From Candidatus Competibacteraceae bacterium (GTDB lineage: Bacteria > Pseudomonadota > Gammaproteobacteria > Competibacterales > Competibacteraceae): a stretch of DNA of 7,273 bases. The notes beneath the pieces were generated by a model. That model ran no database searches. It was not told the origin of the DNA and saw only the letters and a list, made by a program, of their open reading frames with translations. This document shows, piece by piece, positions 1-6,692 of the stretch (the first letter of the stretch is position 1; the number at the start of each line of letters is the position of its first letter). The stretch lies in the NCBI GenBank assembly GCA_020445005.1, contig JAGRHM010000080.1, positions 1 through 7,273 on the forward strand. The letters are read 5' to 3'. The position numbers were made by a program, and so were the translations under genes.

Positions 1-1328
1 TGGAAGTGATGCGGATCATCAACGAACCGACCGCTGCCGCCCTCTCCTATGAAGCCAACCACCAGGATCACAAAAAGGTGCTAGTTTACGACTTAGGCGG
101 CGGCACTTTCGACGTCTCGGTGGTCAGCATCGAGGACAATGTCGTTGAGGTGCTGGCCAGCCACGGCAATAACCAGCTCGGCGGCGATGATTTCGACGCT
201 AAAATCGTGACCTACCTGGTGGATCATCTGAAAAATCACGGTGCAGATCCGACGGCTTCGCGCAAGGCCATGGCCCGCATTACCCGGGCGGCGGAAAACG
301 CCAAAATCGCCTTGTCCGATCAGCCTTACGTCCGAGTTGAGGAAGAGTACCTGCTGGACAAGGGAGGCACGCCGGTCAATCTTTCTACGGAACTGGCACG
401 GTATGACTACGAGGCGATGATCGCCGGCTACATCGACGAGACTCTGGAAGCGGTGCATATCGCGCTCAAGGGCGCCAGTCTCACCGTGTCCGACATTGAC
501 GAAGTGCTGCTGGTGGGTGGCGCGACCCGCACCCCGATCATTACCGAACGGCTGGAAGCGGATCTGAATCTCACGGTGCGCGCCGAGGTCAATCCAGACT
601 TGTGCGTGGCTACCGGCGCAGCGATTCAGGCCGGAATGCTGGCCGGCGAAGACGTTTCGGCGGTGCTAGTGGACATTACCCCTTATACCTTTGGCACCAG
701 CGCCCTGAGCGAGCAGGATGGCGTTTTCTACCCCTACAAATACGTGCCGATTATTCATAAGAATACCCCGATCCCAGTCACCAAGAGCGATGTGTTTTAT
801 ACCGTGGTCGACCACCAGGAACAGGTGAAAGTGGATGTTTACCAGGGTGAGGACCCCGATGCATTGAATAACATCCTGATCGGCGAGTTCATGGTGGAGA
901 ATCTGAGCAAAGCGCCGGCGAATAATCCGATCGTCATTCAATTCGCGCTCGATCTGAATGGCATCATGAATGTAACCGCGCGGGAAAAGAACACCGGGCT
1001 GGAGAAATCGATTCGCATCGACAACGTGCTGACCCGTTACGAGGAAGGCGAGTTGCAAACGGCGCGGCAACGGATCAGTCGGCTATTCGGCGGCGAAGAG
1101 CAGCTTGCGCCCAAAACGGAGGACGCTAGCGAGCATCAACGCATGGTGCAGGCGCGGGCGCTGGTGGAAAAGGCGGAGCGGTTGCTGGACAAAGCCGCCG
1201 AAGATGATCGCGAGGAAATGATCAACCTGATCGAAGCCATCAGGGACGCCTTGGGCAGCAACAATCTCGACGCGCTGAAGGAACCAACCTCGGCGCTGTC
1301 CGAGATTCTGTTCTATCTGGAGTCCTAG
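1..1328 (+). CDS. Atypical Hsp70 (DnaK-like) chaperone, 5'-truncated by window edge
   Basis: ATP-dependent Hsp70 chaperone, expected in the cytoplasm. The reading frame is open through the left edge (the codon before the GTG at 6 is GAA), so the true start lies outside the window. Residues below count from the GTG at 6. The nucleotide-binding domain shows INEPTAAA (5-12), phosphate-2 motif DLGGGTFDVSV (29-39), LGGDDFD (58-64) and adenosine motif LVGGATRTP (about 168-176). The substrate-binding beta domain begins near DITPYTFGT (223 onward) and ends near residue 340. A short charged helical lid follows. By comparison with DnaK, about 170 N-terminal residues are missing, giving a full length near 600. 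It differs from housekeeping DnaK in the residues after DITPYTFGT, which form a tyrosine-rich stretch, and in lacking a disordered EEVD-type tail: it ends in ILFYLES. No dnaJ or grpE is adjacent. The zinc-ribbon gene 4 bases downstream is probably co-transcribed. Hsp70 membership is certain; the subfamily and clients are unknown. Confidence 0.95.
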   Translation, partial: EVMRIINEPTAAALSYEANHQDHKKVLVYDLGGGTFDVSVVSIEDNVVEVLASHGNNQLGGDDFDAKIVTYLVDHLKNHGADPTASRKAMARITRAAENAKIALSDQPYVRVEEEYLLDKGGTPVNLSTELARYDYEAMIAGYIDETLEAVHIALKGASLTVSDIDEVLLVGGATRTPIITERLEADLNLTVRAEVNPDLCVATGAAIQAGMLAGEDVSAVLVDITPYTFGTSALSEQDGVFYPYKYVPIIHKNTPIPVTKSDVFYTVVDHQEQVKVDVYQGEDPDALNNILIGEFMVENLSKAPANNPIVIQFALDLNGIMNVTAREKNTGLEKSIRIDNVLTRYEEGELQTARQRISRLFGGEEQLAPKTEDASEHQRMVQARALVEKAERLLDKAAEDDREEMINLIEAIRDALGSNNLDALKEPTSALSEILFYLES

Positions 1329-1332
1329 CATT

Positions 1333-1614
1333 ATGGAGCGTTGCCCGGTCTGTCGCGCCCGGTTCAAGGAGAAGCCAATTTGCTACCGTTGTGGCGCTGA
1401 TCTGGAGCCGTTGCTGACGATTGAGGCCGAAGCGACTGGTCTGGAAAAACAGGCGGTAACTTTGTTGGGCGCGGGCCAATGGTTTGAAGCCCGCCAGACC
1501 GCCGAGCGGGCGTTGGCGCTTCAGTACAGTCCGCTGGCAGCGGCGGCGCGGAGCTTTGCCTGTCGCGAGCTGATCGCTAGCGAGACAAGGCGGTTGGAGC
1601 AGTTGTTGCGGTAA
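1333..1614 (+). CDS. Small zinc-ribbon protein with one TPR-like hairpin
   Basis: A 93-residue protein of unknown function. The N-terminus has two knuckles, CPVC (4-7) and CYRC (17-20), spaced as in a compact zinc ribbon. Residues about 39-67 match a single tetratricopeptide-type hairpin (small/large hydrophobic spacing, G48-W50, EAR, RALAL, then a Pro at 67), and further helix runs to the end. No signal peptide or membrane segment is seen. The ATG at 1333 is 4 bases after the Hsp70 stop and has a GGAG at 1319-1322, ten bases upstream, inside the end of the Hsp70 gene. This implies translational coupling. Context suggests a partner or adaptor of the Hsp70, for example a client- or nucleic-acid-binding cofactor, but this is inference from adjacency. 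It is not a J protein: there is no HPD motif and no J-domain length. Confidence 0.8.
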   Translation: MERCPVCRARFKEKPICYRCGADLEPLLTIEAEATGLEKQAVTLLGAGQWFEARQTAERALALQYSPLAAAARSFACRELIASETRRLEQLLR

Positions 1615-1644
1615 ATCGATTCTCACGCCCATTGGCCGCGCCTG

Positions 1645-1680
1645 CCTCTCACCCCCAACCTCTCTCTTACCGAGAGGGGC
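1645..1680. repeat. REP-like CT-rich hairpin between convergent genes
   Basis: The stretch reads as a run of C/T (CCTCTCACCCCCAACC) followed by a stem. Positions 1659-1666 pair with 1672-1679 (eight pairs, one G-T wobble) around the loop TTACC. Similar CTCACCCCCAACC...GAGAGGGG palindromes are dispersed between genes in many proteobacterial genomes, so this is probably one copy of a dispersed intergenic repeat. It lies between the stop of the zinc-ribbon gene and the stop of the convergent Uma2 gene, where it could also act as a transcription barrier. The T run after the stem is only three bases, so it is not a convincing intrinsic terminator. Confidence 0.55.
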
Positions 1681-1693
1681 GTTTCCATGACCA

Positions 1694-2374
1694 CTATAAA
1701 ACTCCGCGTAGCTTCTCCACAAACGCCTGATGTGCCTCGGTTTGCAGGCAGCGCTGCTGTTCCGCCAGCACGCGCGCTACATCGCGATCGAGTAGCGCCT
1801 GAACATTGAGCGCCAGACCGGGAAAGACCCGGCTGTGCAACAACCCGTCCGCGTCAGGTTCCAGCGCCCGGTATTCGCCCTCCTCCAGCCTCCACCAGAG
1901 CAGCCGCTTTTCACGCACCAGCCACACAACATATTCGCGCACGCCCATACGCCGATACACCTTGCGCTTGTCGTGCATATCTTTTGACGCGCTGGTGGCG
2001 GCCACTTCTACGACCAATTCCGGTGCTCCCTCCAGATAATCGTCCTCGCTGACACTGGCATGGCCACTGGCTTGTTCGGACAGGCAGAGCAAGGCGTCCG
2101 GCTGAAATTCATTATCGGCGTCCAACCGTAAAGTCGCGTTATCGGCCACGCGAACACCGGGGGTCGCCGCCCAGTAGGTGACCAGCCAGCCCATCACCAA
2201 CGCATGAGGTTCGGCATGTTGTCCAAAATGGAGCGGTGAGGGCATAAAAACGACTCCTTCGATCAATTCGGCTTTTTTTAGATCCGGCATGGCGTGGTAG
2301 CGTCGCTCAAATTCCCATCGATTCAAACGGTCGCCATTTTCCAAAGGGGGGATGGTTGTCGCCAGTGCAGGCAT
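1694..2374 (-). CDS. Uma2-family (DUF820) putative endonuclease
   Basis: A 226-residue protein of the Uma2/DUF820 family, which has the PD-(D/E)XK restriction-endonuclease fold. The family is often present in many copies per genome, and its biological role is mostly undefined. Visible family signatures are ELIEG (36-40) followed by MPSP, FQPDAL with D93, PELVVEV with E123, and the segment D132...K136...Y140 leading into GVREYVVW. D93, E123 and K136 are the expected metal and catalytic residues, so the nuclease core looks intact. The ATG at 2374 is chosen over an upstream in-frame ATG at 2434 because it has a near-perfect GGAGGA (2387-2382) seven bases before it, and because the extra 20 residues are not family-like. 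The gene stands alone: convergent with the zinc-ribbon gene, divergent from comB, and with no toxin-antitoxin, methylase or transposase partner next to it. Confidence 0.88.
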   Translation of the reverse strand: MPALATTIPPLENGDRLNRWEFERRYHAMPDLKKAELIEGVVFMPSPLHFGQHAEPHALVMGWLVTYWAATPGVRVADNATLRLDADNEFQPDALLCLSEQASGHASVSEDDYLEGAPELVVEVAATSASKDMHDKRKVYRRMGVREYVVWLVREKRLLWWRLEEGEYRALEPDADGLLHSRVFPGLALNVQALLDRDVARVLAEQQRCLQTEAHQAFVEKLRGVL

Positions 2375-2381
2375 GACTGAG

Positions 2382-2387
2382 TCCTCC
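2382..2387 (-). promoter_or_regulatory. Strong Shine-Dalgarno of the Uma2 gene
   Basis: On the minus strand this reads GGAGGA, seven bases before the ATG at 2374. It decides the start codon against the upstream in-frame ATG at 2434. Confidence 0.75.
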
Positions 2388-2489
2388 GGGTTGAACAGTG
2401 TGGTAATTTTGACCAAGGCACCTGCTCGATTCAAGTCAATGCATGGCGCTTTATGCGGGCGTGGATTAACCTTATGGAAGCAAGGGATA

Positions 2490-2510
2490 CCCTGATTGCA
2501 CTCCCTGATT
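2490..2510. repeat. Short direct repeat in the Uma2/comB divergent intergenic region
   Basis: CCCTGATT occurs at 2490-2497 and again at 2503-2510, 13 bases apart start to start, and about 40 bases before the comB start. It could be an operator with tandem half-sites or chance. No convincing -35/-10 pair could be fitted to comB in this 173-base intergenic region (2375-2547), and I see nothing else in it. Confidence 0.25.
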
Positions 2511-2547
2511 CGACCATAAAAACCAACCGCTCATAAGAACTGTCGCC

Positions 2548-3321
2548 ATGGAAATTTTCGTTTATCACACTCCCGACCAAGTCCCCGATTTGAGCAAAAA
2601 AGCCCGCAAAGGCGGTCTTCAGCTTGACATGCCCGCCTGCGCGATTGTGATTGACGTGCTGCGCGCCACGACCACCATGGCCACGGCGCTGGAATCCGGC
2701 GCGGAAGCGATTCAGGTCTTTGACGATATTGATGAACTGTTCCGGGTCAGCAAGCACTGGCCAGCGCAACAGCGGTTACTGGCCGGCGAGCGCGGCGGCG
2801 AAAAGCTGGAGGATTTTGACCTGGGCAACTCGCCGGCTGAATGTACGCCGGAGCGAGTGAGCGGCAAGCGACTGTTCATGAGCACCACCAATGGCACCCG
2901 CGCCCTGGAGCGCGTGCGGCAGGTCCCAATTTTGCTAACAGCATCGCTGACCAACCGGGCGGCGGTGGTGCGCTATCTGCTGGAACGCCAGCCGCATACC
3001 GTATGGATTGTCGCTGCTGGCTGGCGCGGTGGATTCTCTCTCGAAGATACAATCTGTGCGGGGGCTATCGCTTGTGCGCTCAGCGTCGAGCGCGACAGCG
3101 ATTGCGCGGGGGATGATGAATCTATTGCCGCCATGGCGCTGTTCGAGCAGTGGGAGGATCGTTTACCGAAACTGCTGCGCTATGCCCATCACGGGCGCGG
3201 CCTGGCGGCGCTGGGTTGCGGCGATGATCTGGATTATTGCGCGCGGATCGATAGCGTCAATGTCGTGCCGGTACAGGTGGAGCCGGGTGTGTTGAAGGCC
3301 GCGGCTCTGGATCTTTTATAA
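2548..3321 (+). CDS. comB: ComB-like 2-phosphosulfolactate phosphatase family protein
   Basis: A 257-residue member of the ComB family (Mg2+-dependent acid phosphatase). In methanogens ComB converts 2-phosphosulfolactate to sulfolactate in coenzyme M synthesis. In bacteria without coenzyme M the role is largely unsettled. Family motifs in order are IDVLRATTT (35-43), LAGERGGEKL (78-87), GNSP (93-96), STTNGTRAL (112-120), GWRGGFSLEDTICAGA (158-173) and the C-terminal HHGRGL...LGCGDDLDYC. The full set of conserved polar residues is present, so the enzyme is probably active. The protein looks full length. The ribosome binding site is weak (TAAGAA at 2534-2539). No comA or comC homologue lies in the window, and the gene is monocistronic, with its stop 9 bases from the convergent pmbA stop. 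From memory, the motif wording and length resemble cyanobacterial members. The substrate cannot be assigned from sequence alone. Confidence 0.88.
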   Translation: MEIFVYHTPDQVPDLSKKARKGGLQLDMPACAIVIDVLRATTTMATALESGAEAIQVFDDIDELFRVSKHWPAQQRLLAGERGGEKLEDFDLGNSPAECTPERVSGKRLFMSTTNGTRALERVRQVPILLTASLTNRAAVVRYLLERQPHTVWIVAAGWRGGFSLEDTICAGAIACALSVERDSDCAGDDESIAAMALFEQWEDRLPKLLRYAHHGRGLAALGCGDDLDYCARIDSVNVVPVQVEPGVLKAAALDLL

Positions 3322-3330
3322 CGCCGTCCG

Positions 3331-4683
3331 TTACTCCCCGGCGACGGTCATCCGCTCCAACAACAGCGAACCACAGCGGATGCCGCCACGAACATCCAGG
3401 TCATTGCCCACGGCGACAATGCCCTGAAACATTTCGTTCAGGTTCCCAGCAATGGTGACTTCGTGGACGGGATACTGAATCTGGCCTTTCTCCACCCAGA
3501 ACCCTGCTGCGCCGCGCGAATAATCGCCGGTCACCAAATGAATGCCGTGGCCCATCAGTTCCGTTACCCACAACCCGGTATCCAATTGACACAGCAATTC
3601 CTCTTGACCGAGCGGGCCGGGTTCGACGATCAGGTTATGCGTACCGCCAGCATTCCCGGTGGTCTCCATGCCCAATCGGCGGGCGGAGTAACTGTCCAGC
3701 ACATAACCTTGCAATAGGCCACCCGCGACTAAATCCCGATCGACAGTCGCTACGCCCTCATTGTCGAAAGGCGCGCTGCCCAGCGCCTTGGGCCAATGCG
3801 GGCGTTCATAAATCGTCATGAATTCCGGGAAAACCGGCGTACCAAGTCGATCCAGCAAGAACGACGCCTTGCGGTACAACGCGCCGCCACGAATGGCGCC
3901 AATAAAATGGCCGATTAACCCGCGCGCCAACTCCGGCGCGAACAACACAGGAACCTGGCGCGTGCTCAACCGGCGACTCCCCAACCGACGCAAGGCCCGT
4001 TGTCCGGCTTTTTGTCCGACCGCAACCGGCGTTTCAAGATCGTTGCGGTCGCGCGCCGCCGTGTACCAGTGATTGCGCTGCATCTCCCCATGATCCTGCG
4101 CGATCACCGAGCAACTCAGGGAATGGTGAGTGGTCGGATAGCCCCCGCAAAAGCCATGTGAGTTGCCATAAAGAACCGATCCGGTATGCGTGGCGATGCT
4201 GCCGCCTTCCGAATTGCGGATTCGGGGATCCAATGCCAAGGCCGCCGCTTCACACTCACGGGCCAAGGCGATAGCGTCCTCAGCCGCTAGGGGCCAGGGA
4301 TGGTAGAGATCAAGATCAGGAATGTCCTGCGCCAACCGATCGGGGTCCGCTAATCCGGCGCAAGGATCGGCGGCCGTATGGCGGGCGATGGCGCAGGCGC
4401 TTTGCACGGTATCGCGAATCGCCGTCGCTCGCCAATCGGCGGTGCTGGCCGAACCACGACGCTGGCCAAAATAAACCGTGACCCCCAGTCCACGCTGGCG
4501 ATGATGTTCCAGGGTCTCGACTTCGCCCAAGCGCACGGTGATCGACAGGGCGCTACCGAAACTGACGGCGGCTTCGGCGGCCGTTGCGCCCTGAGCGCGC
4601 GCCTCGGCGAGAATGTCCGCCACCAGGTTTTCCAGGTGTTCGCGCGCCGGCAGAGGCGCAGTGGGATGAGTTGTTTCCATCAC
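3331..4683 (-). CDS. pmbA: Metalloprotease subunit PmbA/TldE
   Basis: The non-zinc partner of the TldD/TldE heteromeric protease. In E. coli the complex degrades unfolded or flexible peptides, completes microcin B17 maturation by removing its leader, and helps turn over the antitoxin CcdA. The product is 450 residues, the same as I recall for E. coli PmbA, and carries the family landmarks [78 protein letters not shown] and VGNDL. As expected for this subunit there is no HExxxH zinc site. The start is either the GTG at 4683 (a four-base GTGA overlap with the tldD stop and the better spacing, nine bases, from GGAGG at 4697-4693) or the adjacent ATG at 4680. Both give the same protein within one residue. 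It is co-transcribed and translationally coupled with tldD. Confidence 0.96.
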   Translation of the reverse strand: MMETTHPTAPLPAREHLENLVADILAEARAQGATAAEAAVSFGSALSITVRLGEVETLEHHRQRGLGVTVYFGQRRGSASTADWRATAIRDTVQSACAIARHTAADPCAGLADPDRLAQDIPDLDLYHPWPLAAEDAIALARECEAAALALDPRIRNSEGGSIATHTGSVLYGNSHGFCGGYPTTHHSLSCSVIAQDHGEMQRNHWYTAARDRNDLETPVAVGQKAGQRALRRLGSRRLSTRQVPVLFAPELARGLIGHFIGAIRGGALYRKASFLLDRLGTPVFPEFMTIYERPHWPKALGSAPFDNEGVATVDRDLVAGGLLQGYVLDSYSARRLGMETTGNAGGTHNLIVEPGPLGQEELLCQLDTGLWVTELMGHGIHLVTGDYSRGAAGFWVEKGQIQYPVHEVTIAGNLNEMFQGIVAVGNDLDVRGGIRCGSLLLERMTVAGE

Positions 4684-6122
4684 GCCTGCGTTCCTCCCAC
4701 GGTCAATGCCTCAATTTTCAGCGTGGGCTGGCCCACGCCCACTGGTACGCTTTGTCCATCCTTGCCACAGGTTCCAACGCCAGCATCAAGCTTCAGGTCA
4801 TTGCCGACCATCGAGACTTTGGTGAGTACATCCGGGCCGTTACCGATCAGCGTGGCGCCTTTGACCGGGCGGGTCACGCGACCGTTTTCAATTAAATACG
4901 CCTCGCTGGCGGAAAACACGAATTTACCCGAGGTAATGTCCACCTGGCCGCCGCCGAAGTTGACGGCGTACAGCCCGCGCTCCACCGAAGCGATCACTTC
5001 TCCGGGATCGTGTTCGCCCGGCATCATATACGTGTTGGTCATCCGGGGTAGCGGTAAATGGGCGTAGGATTCGCGGCGACCATTGCCGGTCGGAGCGGCT
5101 TTCATCAACCGGGCGTTCAATTTGTCCTGTAAATAGCCTTTGAGAATGCCCCGCTCGATCAGCGTGGTGCATTGGGTTGGCGTGCCCTCGTCGTCGATAT
5201 TCAGCGAACCGCGCCGCTCAACCAGCGTCCCATCGTCAACGATGGTGCATAACGGGGAAGCCACGCGCTCGCCGATTCGTCCCGTGAAAGCGGATGTGCC
5301 TTTCCGGTTGAAGTCGCCTTCCAGGCCGTGGCCAATCGCCTCGTGCAACAGAATCCCCGGCCAACCCGGTCCCAGCACCACCGGTAGGGTCCCAGCCGGC
5401 GCGGGAACCGCTTCGAGATTCACCAGCGCCAACCGCACCGCCTCCCGGGCGTAACCCAGCGCGCGCCCCTCATCGAGGAACCAGCCGTAGCCCACTCGAC
5501 CGCCACCACCGGAGCTGCCCTGTTCACGGCGACCATCCTGCTCAACAATGACGGATACATTCACTCGCACCAGGGGCCGCACGTCACTGGCTAATGTCCC
5601 GTCGCTGCCTGCAATCAATATAACATCCTGAGTTGCGGCCAGGCTGACCATGACCTGCGTCACACACGGGTCTTGCCGGCGGGCCTCAGCGTCCAGCCTC
5701 TCCAGCAACTCCACCTTGGCCTCGGCGGTTAAAGTATCCAGCGGATCGAGAGGTTCGTACAATGCAGGCCGCGGGCTGGAGCGCCAGACCTGGAGTTGCC
5801 CCGCTCCACCCTGCTGCGCAATGGCGCGTGCGGCGGTGGCGGCTTCCAGCAGCGCAGGCATTATTAATTCGTCCGAATAAGCGAAACCGGTTTTCTCCCC
5901 GCTGATCGCTCGGACCCCGACCCCCTGCTGGATGGCGTGGCTGGCGTTTTTAACCTGGTGATCCTCCAGACTCCAGGATTCCGCGCGGCGTTGCTGGAAA
6001 TACAAATCGCCGCTGTCTATGGCATGGCCGAGGAGGCAACTCAAGGCGCGATGCAAATCATCCTCGCCGAGACCAGCGGGCGTTAATAGTTGATGGCGGG
6101 CAAGAACAAGCGTGTCAGTCAT
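4680..6122 (-). CDS. tldD: Zinc metalloprotease subunit TldD
   Basis: The catalytic subunit of the cytosolic TldD/TldE protease, a peptidase U62-type enzyme that trims peptides threaded between the subunits. Counting from the ATG at 6122, the product is 480 residues (E. coli TldD is 481). The zinc motif HEAIGH is at 260-265, followed by [14 protein letters not shown], and the third zinc ligand, the Cys of TCGKDGQS, is at 452. Other family blocks are [31 protein letters not shown]-like [49 protein letters not shown] and the C-terminal VGVGQPTLK. All catalytic residues are present. An in-frame ATG at 6137 would add five residues. The 6122 start is preferred because its N-terminus ([13 protein letters not shown]) aligns with E. 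coli TldD. No strong Shine-Dalgarno is seen for either. tldD and pmbA are adjacent here, whereas E. coli carries them at separate loci. Confidence 0.97.
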   Translation of the reverse strand: MTDTLVLARHQLLTPAGLGEDDLHRALSCLLGHAIDSGDLYFQQRRAESWSLEDHQVKNASHAIQQGVGVRAISGEKTGFAYSDELIMPALLEAATAARAIAQQGGAGQLQVWRSSPRPALYEPLDPLDTLTAEAKVELLERLDAEARRQDPCVTQVMVSLAATQDVILIAGSDGTLASDVRPLVRVNVSVIVEQDGRREQGSSGGGGRVGYGWFLDEGRALGYAREAVRLALVNLEAVPAPAGTLPVVLGPGWPGILLHEAIGHGLEGDFNRKGTSAFTGRIGERVASPLCTIVDDGTLVERRGSLNIDDEGTPTQCTTLIERGILKGYLQDKLNARLMKAAPTGNGRRESYAHLPLPRMTNTYMMPGEHDPGEVIASVERGLYAVNFGGGQVDITSGKFVFSASEAYLIENGRVTRPVKGATLIGNGPDVLTKVSMVGNDLKLDAGVGTCGKDGQSVPVGVGQPTLKIEALTVGGTQA

Positions 6123-6203
6123 TAGGGTTGATCTCATCTAAACGCATATAATGCGGGGCAGCGATTGCTGGATCAGGATCGATCATACCAAACTGAGACC
6201 CAC
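6123..6203 (-). promoter_or_regulatory. tldD leader with weak promoter candidates
   Basis: A minus-strand terminator ends just upstream (T tract 6208-6204), so the tldD-pmbA promoter should lie in this stretch. Candidate -10 elements on the minus strand are TATGAT (6187-6182) and CATTAT (6153-6148). Neither has a good -35 at 16-18 bases, so no specific promoter is claimed. The segment also holds clustered GATC sites at 6171-6184. Confidence 0.3.
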
Positions 6204-6230
6204 AAAAAGGGGATTGCGCTTCCAGCAATC
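6163..6230. repeat. Ten-base inverted repeat around the terminator
   Basis: GATTGCTGGA at 6163-6172 is the exact reverse complement of TCCAGCAATC at 6221-6230, 48 bases apart. The second copy overlaps the terminator stem and loop. It may be residue of a small mobile element or an alternative pairing partner. No flanking target duplication was seen. Confidence 0.45.
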
Positions 6231-6231
6231 C
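6204..6231 (-). terminator. Intrinsic terminator facing tldD, downstream of the IS1595 remnant
   Basis: Read on the minus strand, GGATTGC (6231-6225) and GCAATCC (6217-6211) form a perfect seven-pair stem around a seven-base loop. It is followed by CC and then five T (6208-6204). It lies 63 bases after the stop of the transposase remnant on the same strand, so it would end transcripts entering from the insertion sequence before they reach tldD. The stem is short and the T tract starts two bases after it, so strength is uncertain. Confidence 0.55.
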
Positions 6232-6294
6232 TCCAGGACCTCTCAACAACCCCCACAGAAACACAATAGACTTATTCGAAATAATTTAATTCGC

Positions 6295-6567
6295 TCATGT
6301 AGGCAAACAGATGAAGCGGGGAATCCTTAGGACTCGCAGGAAGTGATCGGTAATGCGCTTAAGATTGTGCGCCCACTCAAACATGGCCACATACTGCGCC
6401 AGATATTCCTTGTGGACACCCCGGAAGGGGCTGAGAAAATTACGCAAACCAGTCCAAATGCCTTCCATGGTGTTGCAATGGATTTCCCTCATGCCATCGC
6501 CATCGTCGTCGCGAGCCTACTCCGACCGCGAATGACCGACGGTTCCATGCAGCCATCCGGTAGTGTT
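6295..6567 (-). pseudogene. C-terminal remnant of an IS1595-family (ISXO2-like) transposase
   Basis: The open stretch from 6492 down to the stop at 6295 encodes the end of an ISXO2-like DDE transposase: NTMEGIWTGLRNFL, PFRGVHKEYLAQYV, MFEWAHNLKR. The Glu in NTMEG is the last catalytic residue of the family. Translation in the same frame upstream of 6492 still reads family sequence (GWLHGTVGHS, then ARDDDDGMREIH), but a TAG at 6519-6517 interrupts it where the family usually has Tyr (EYARDDD). Another stop at 6570-6568 marks the end of recognisable similarity, next to the switch to AT-rich DNA. The N-terminal zinc-binding part and the first catalytic Asp residues are absent, so this is a dead fragment of roughly 90 codons. 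Its composition matches the GC-rich host better than the neighbouring element. Between its stop and the terminator (6232-6294) only noncoding IS tail is seen. Confidence 0.82.
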
Positions 6568-6570
6568 TCA

Positions 6571-6679
6571 GACATGGTTTTTATACTAAAACCCCGAATT
6601 CATATCGATTAATAAATATAGCAGTCCTATTCAGGTTGTGGAATTTTAAAAATATGTTTTAATTTTATAAAAAATTTTT
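6571..6679. other. AT-rich junction and probable IS630 left end
   Basis: Composition changes abruptly from GC-rich to strongly AT-rich here. A small hairpin, GGTTTT (6576-6581) with AAAACC (6588-6593), lies at the edge. IS630 elements insert at TA dinucleotides. Possible TA boundaries are 6561-6562, immediately at the end of the IS1595 similarity, and 6619-6620, before GCAGTCCTATTCAGG. The right-hand terminal repeat is outside the window, so neither can be confirmed. No gene is seen in this stretch. Confidence 0.4.
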
Positions 6680-6686
6680 AGGAGGT
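6680..6686 (+). promoter_or_regulatory. Perfect Shine-Dalgarno of the IS630 transposase
   Basis: AGGAGGT lies six bases before the ATG at 6693, a complete match to the anti-Shine-Dalgarno sequence. It is far stronger than the sites of tldD or comB and it fixes the start. The surrounding A/T tracts contain TATAAA at 6666-6671 as a possible -10, without a good -35. Confidence 0.75.
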
Positions 6687-6692
6687 TTTATC

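Noticed and set aside
666..1722. Several minus-strand open frames opposite the Hsp70 and zinc-ribbon genes
   Set aside because: They are shadows of well-supported coding sequence, with no recognisable motifs or ribosome binding sites.
2375..2434. N-terminal extension of the Uma2 gene to the ATG at 2434
   Set aside because: The ATG at 2374 has an ideal GGAGGA seven bases upstream, and the added 20 residues do not look like the family N-terminus.
2496..2520. comB promoter built on TTGCAC (2496-2501) and CATAAA (2515-2520)
   Set aside because: The spacer is only 13 bases, and no other -10 fits at 16-18 bases.
3322..3347. Hairpin between the comB and pmbA stops (CGCCG...CGGCG)
   Set aside because: The stem is only five pairs, with a long loop that overlaps coding sequence and no T tract.
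4378..5067. Plus-strand open frame of 229 codons opposite pmbA/tldD
   Set aside because: It is antisense to two strongly conserved genes, has low-complexity composition and no family resemblance: a GC-rich shadow frame.
6123..6137. Alternative tldD start at 6137
   Set aside because: The N-terminus from 6122 aligns with E. coli TldD and gives the expected length. Neither start has a strong ribosome binding site.
6147..6152. Perfect plus-strand TATAAT
   Set aside because: There is no -35 at proper spacing and no plus-strand gene directly downstream. It is part of the near-palindrome GCATATAATGC.
6343..6612. Plus-strand open frame of 89 codons
   Set aside because: It is antisense to the recognisable IS1595 transposase remnant and has no ribosome binding site.
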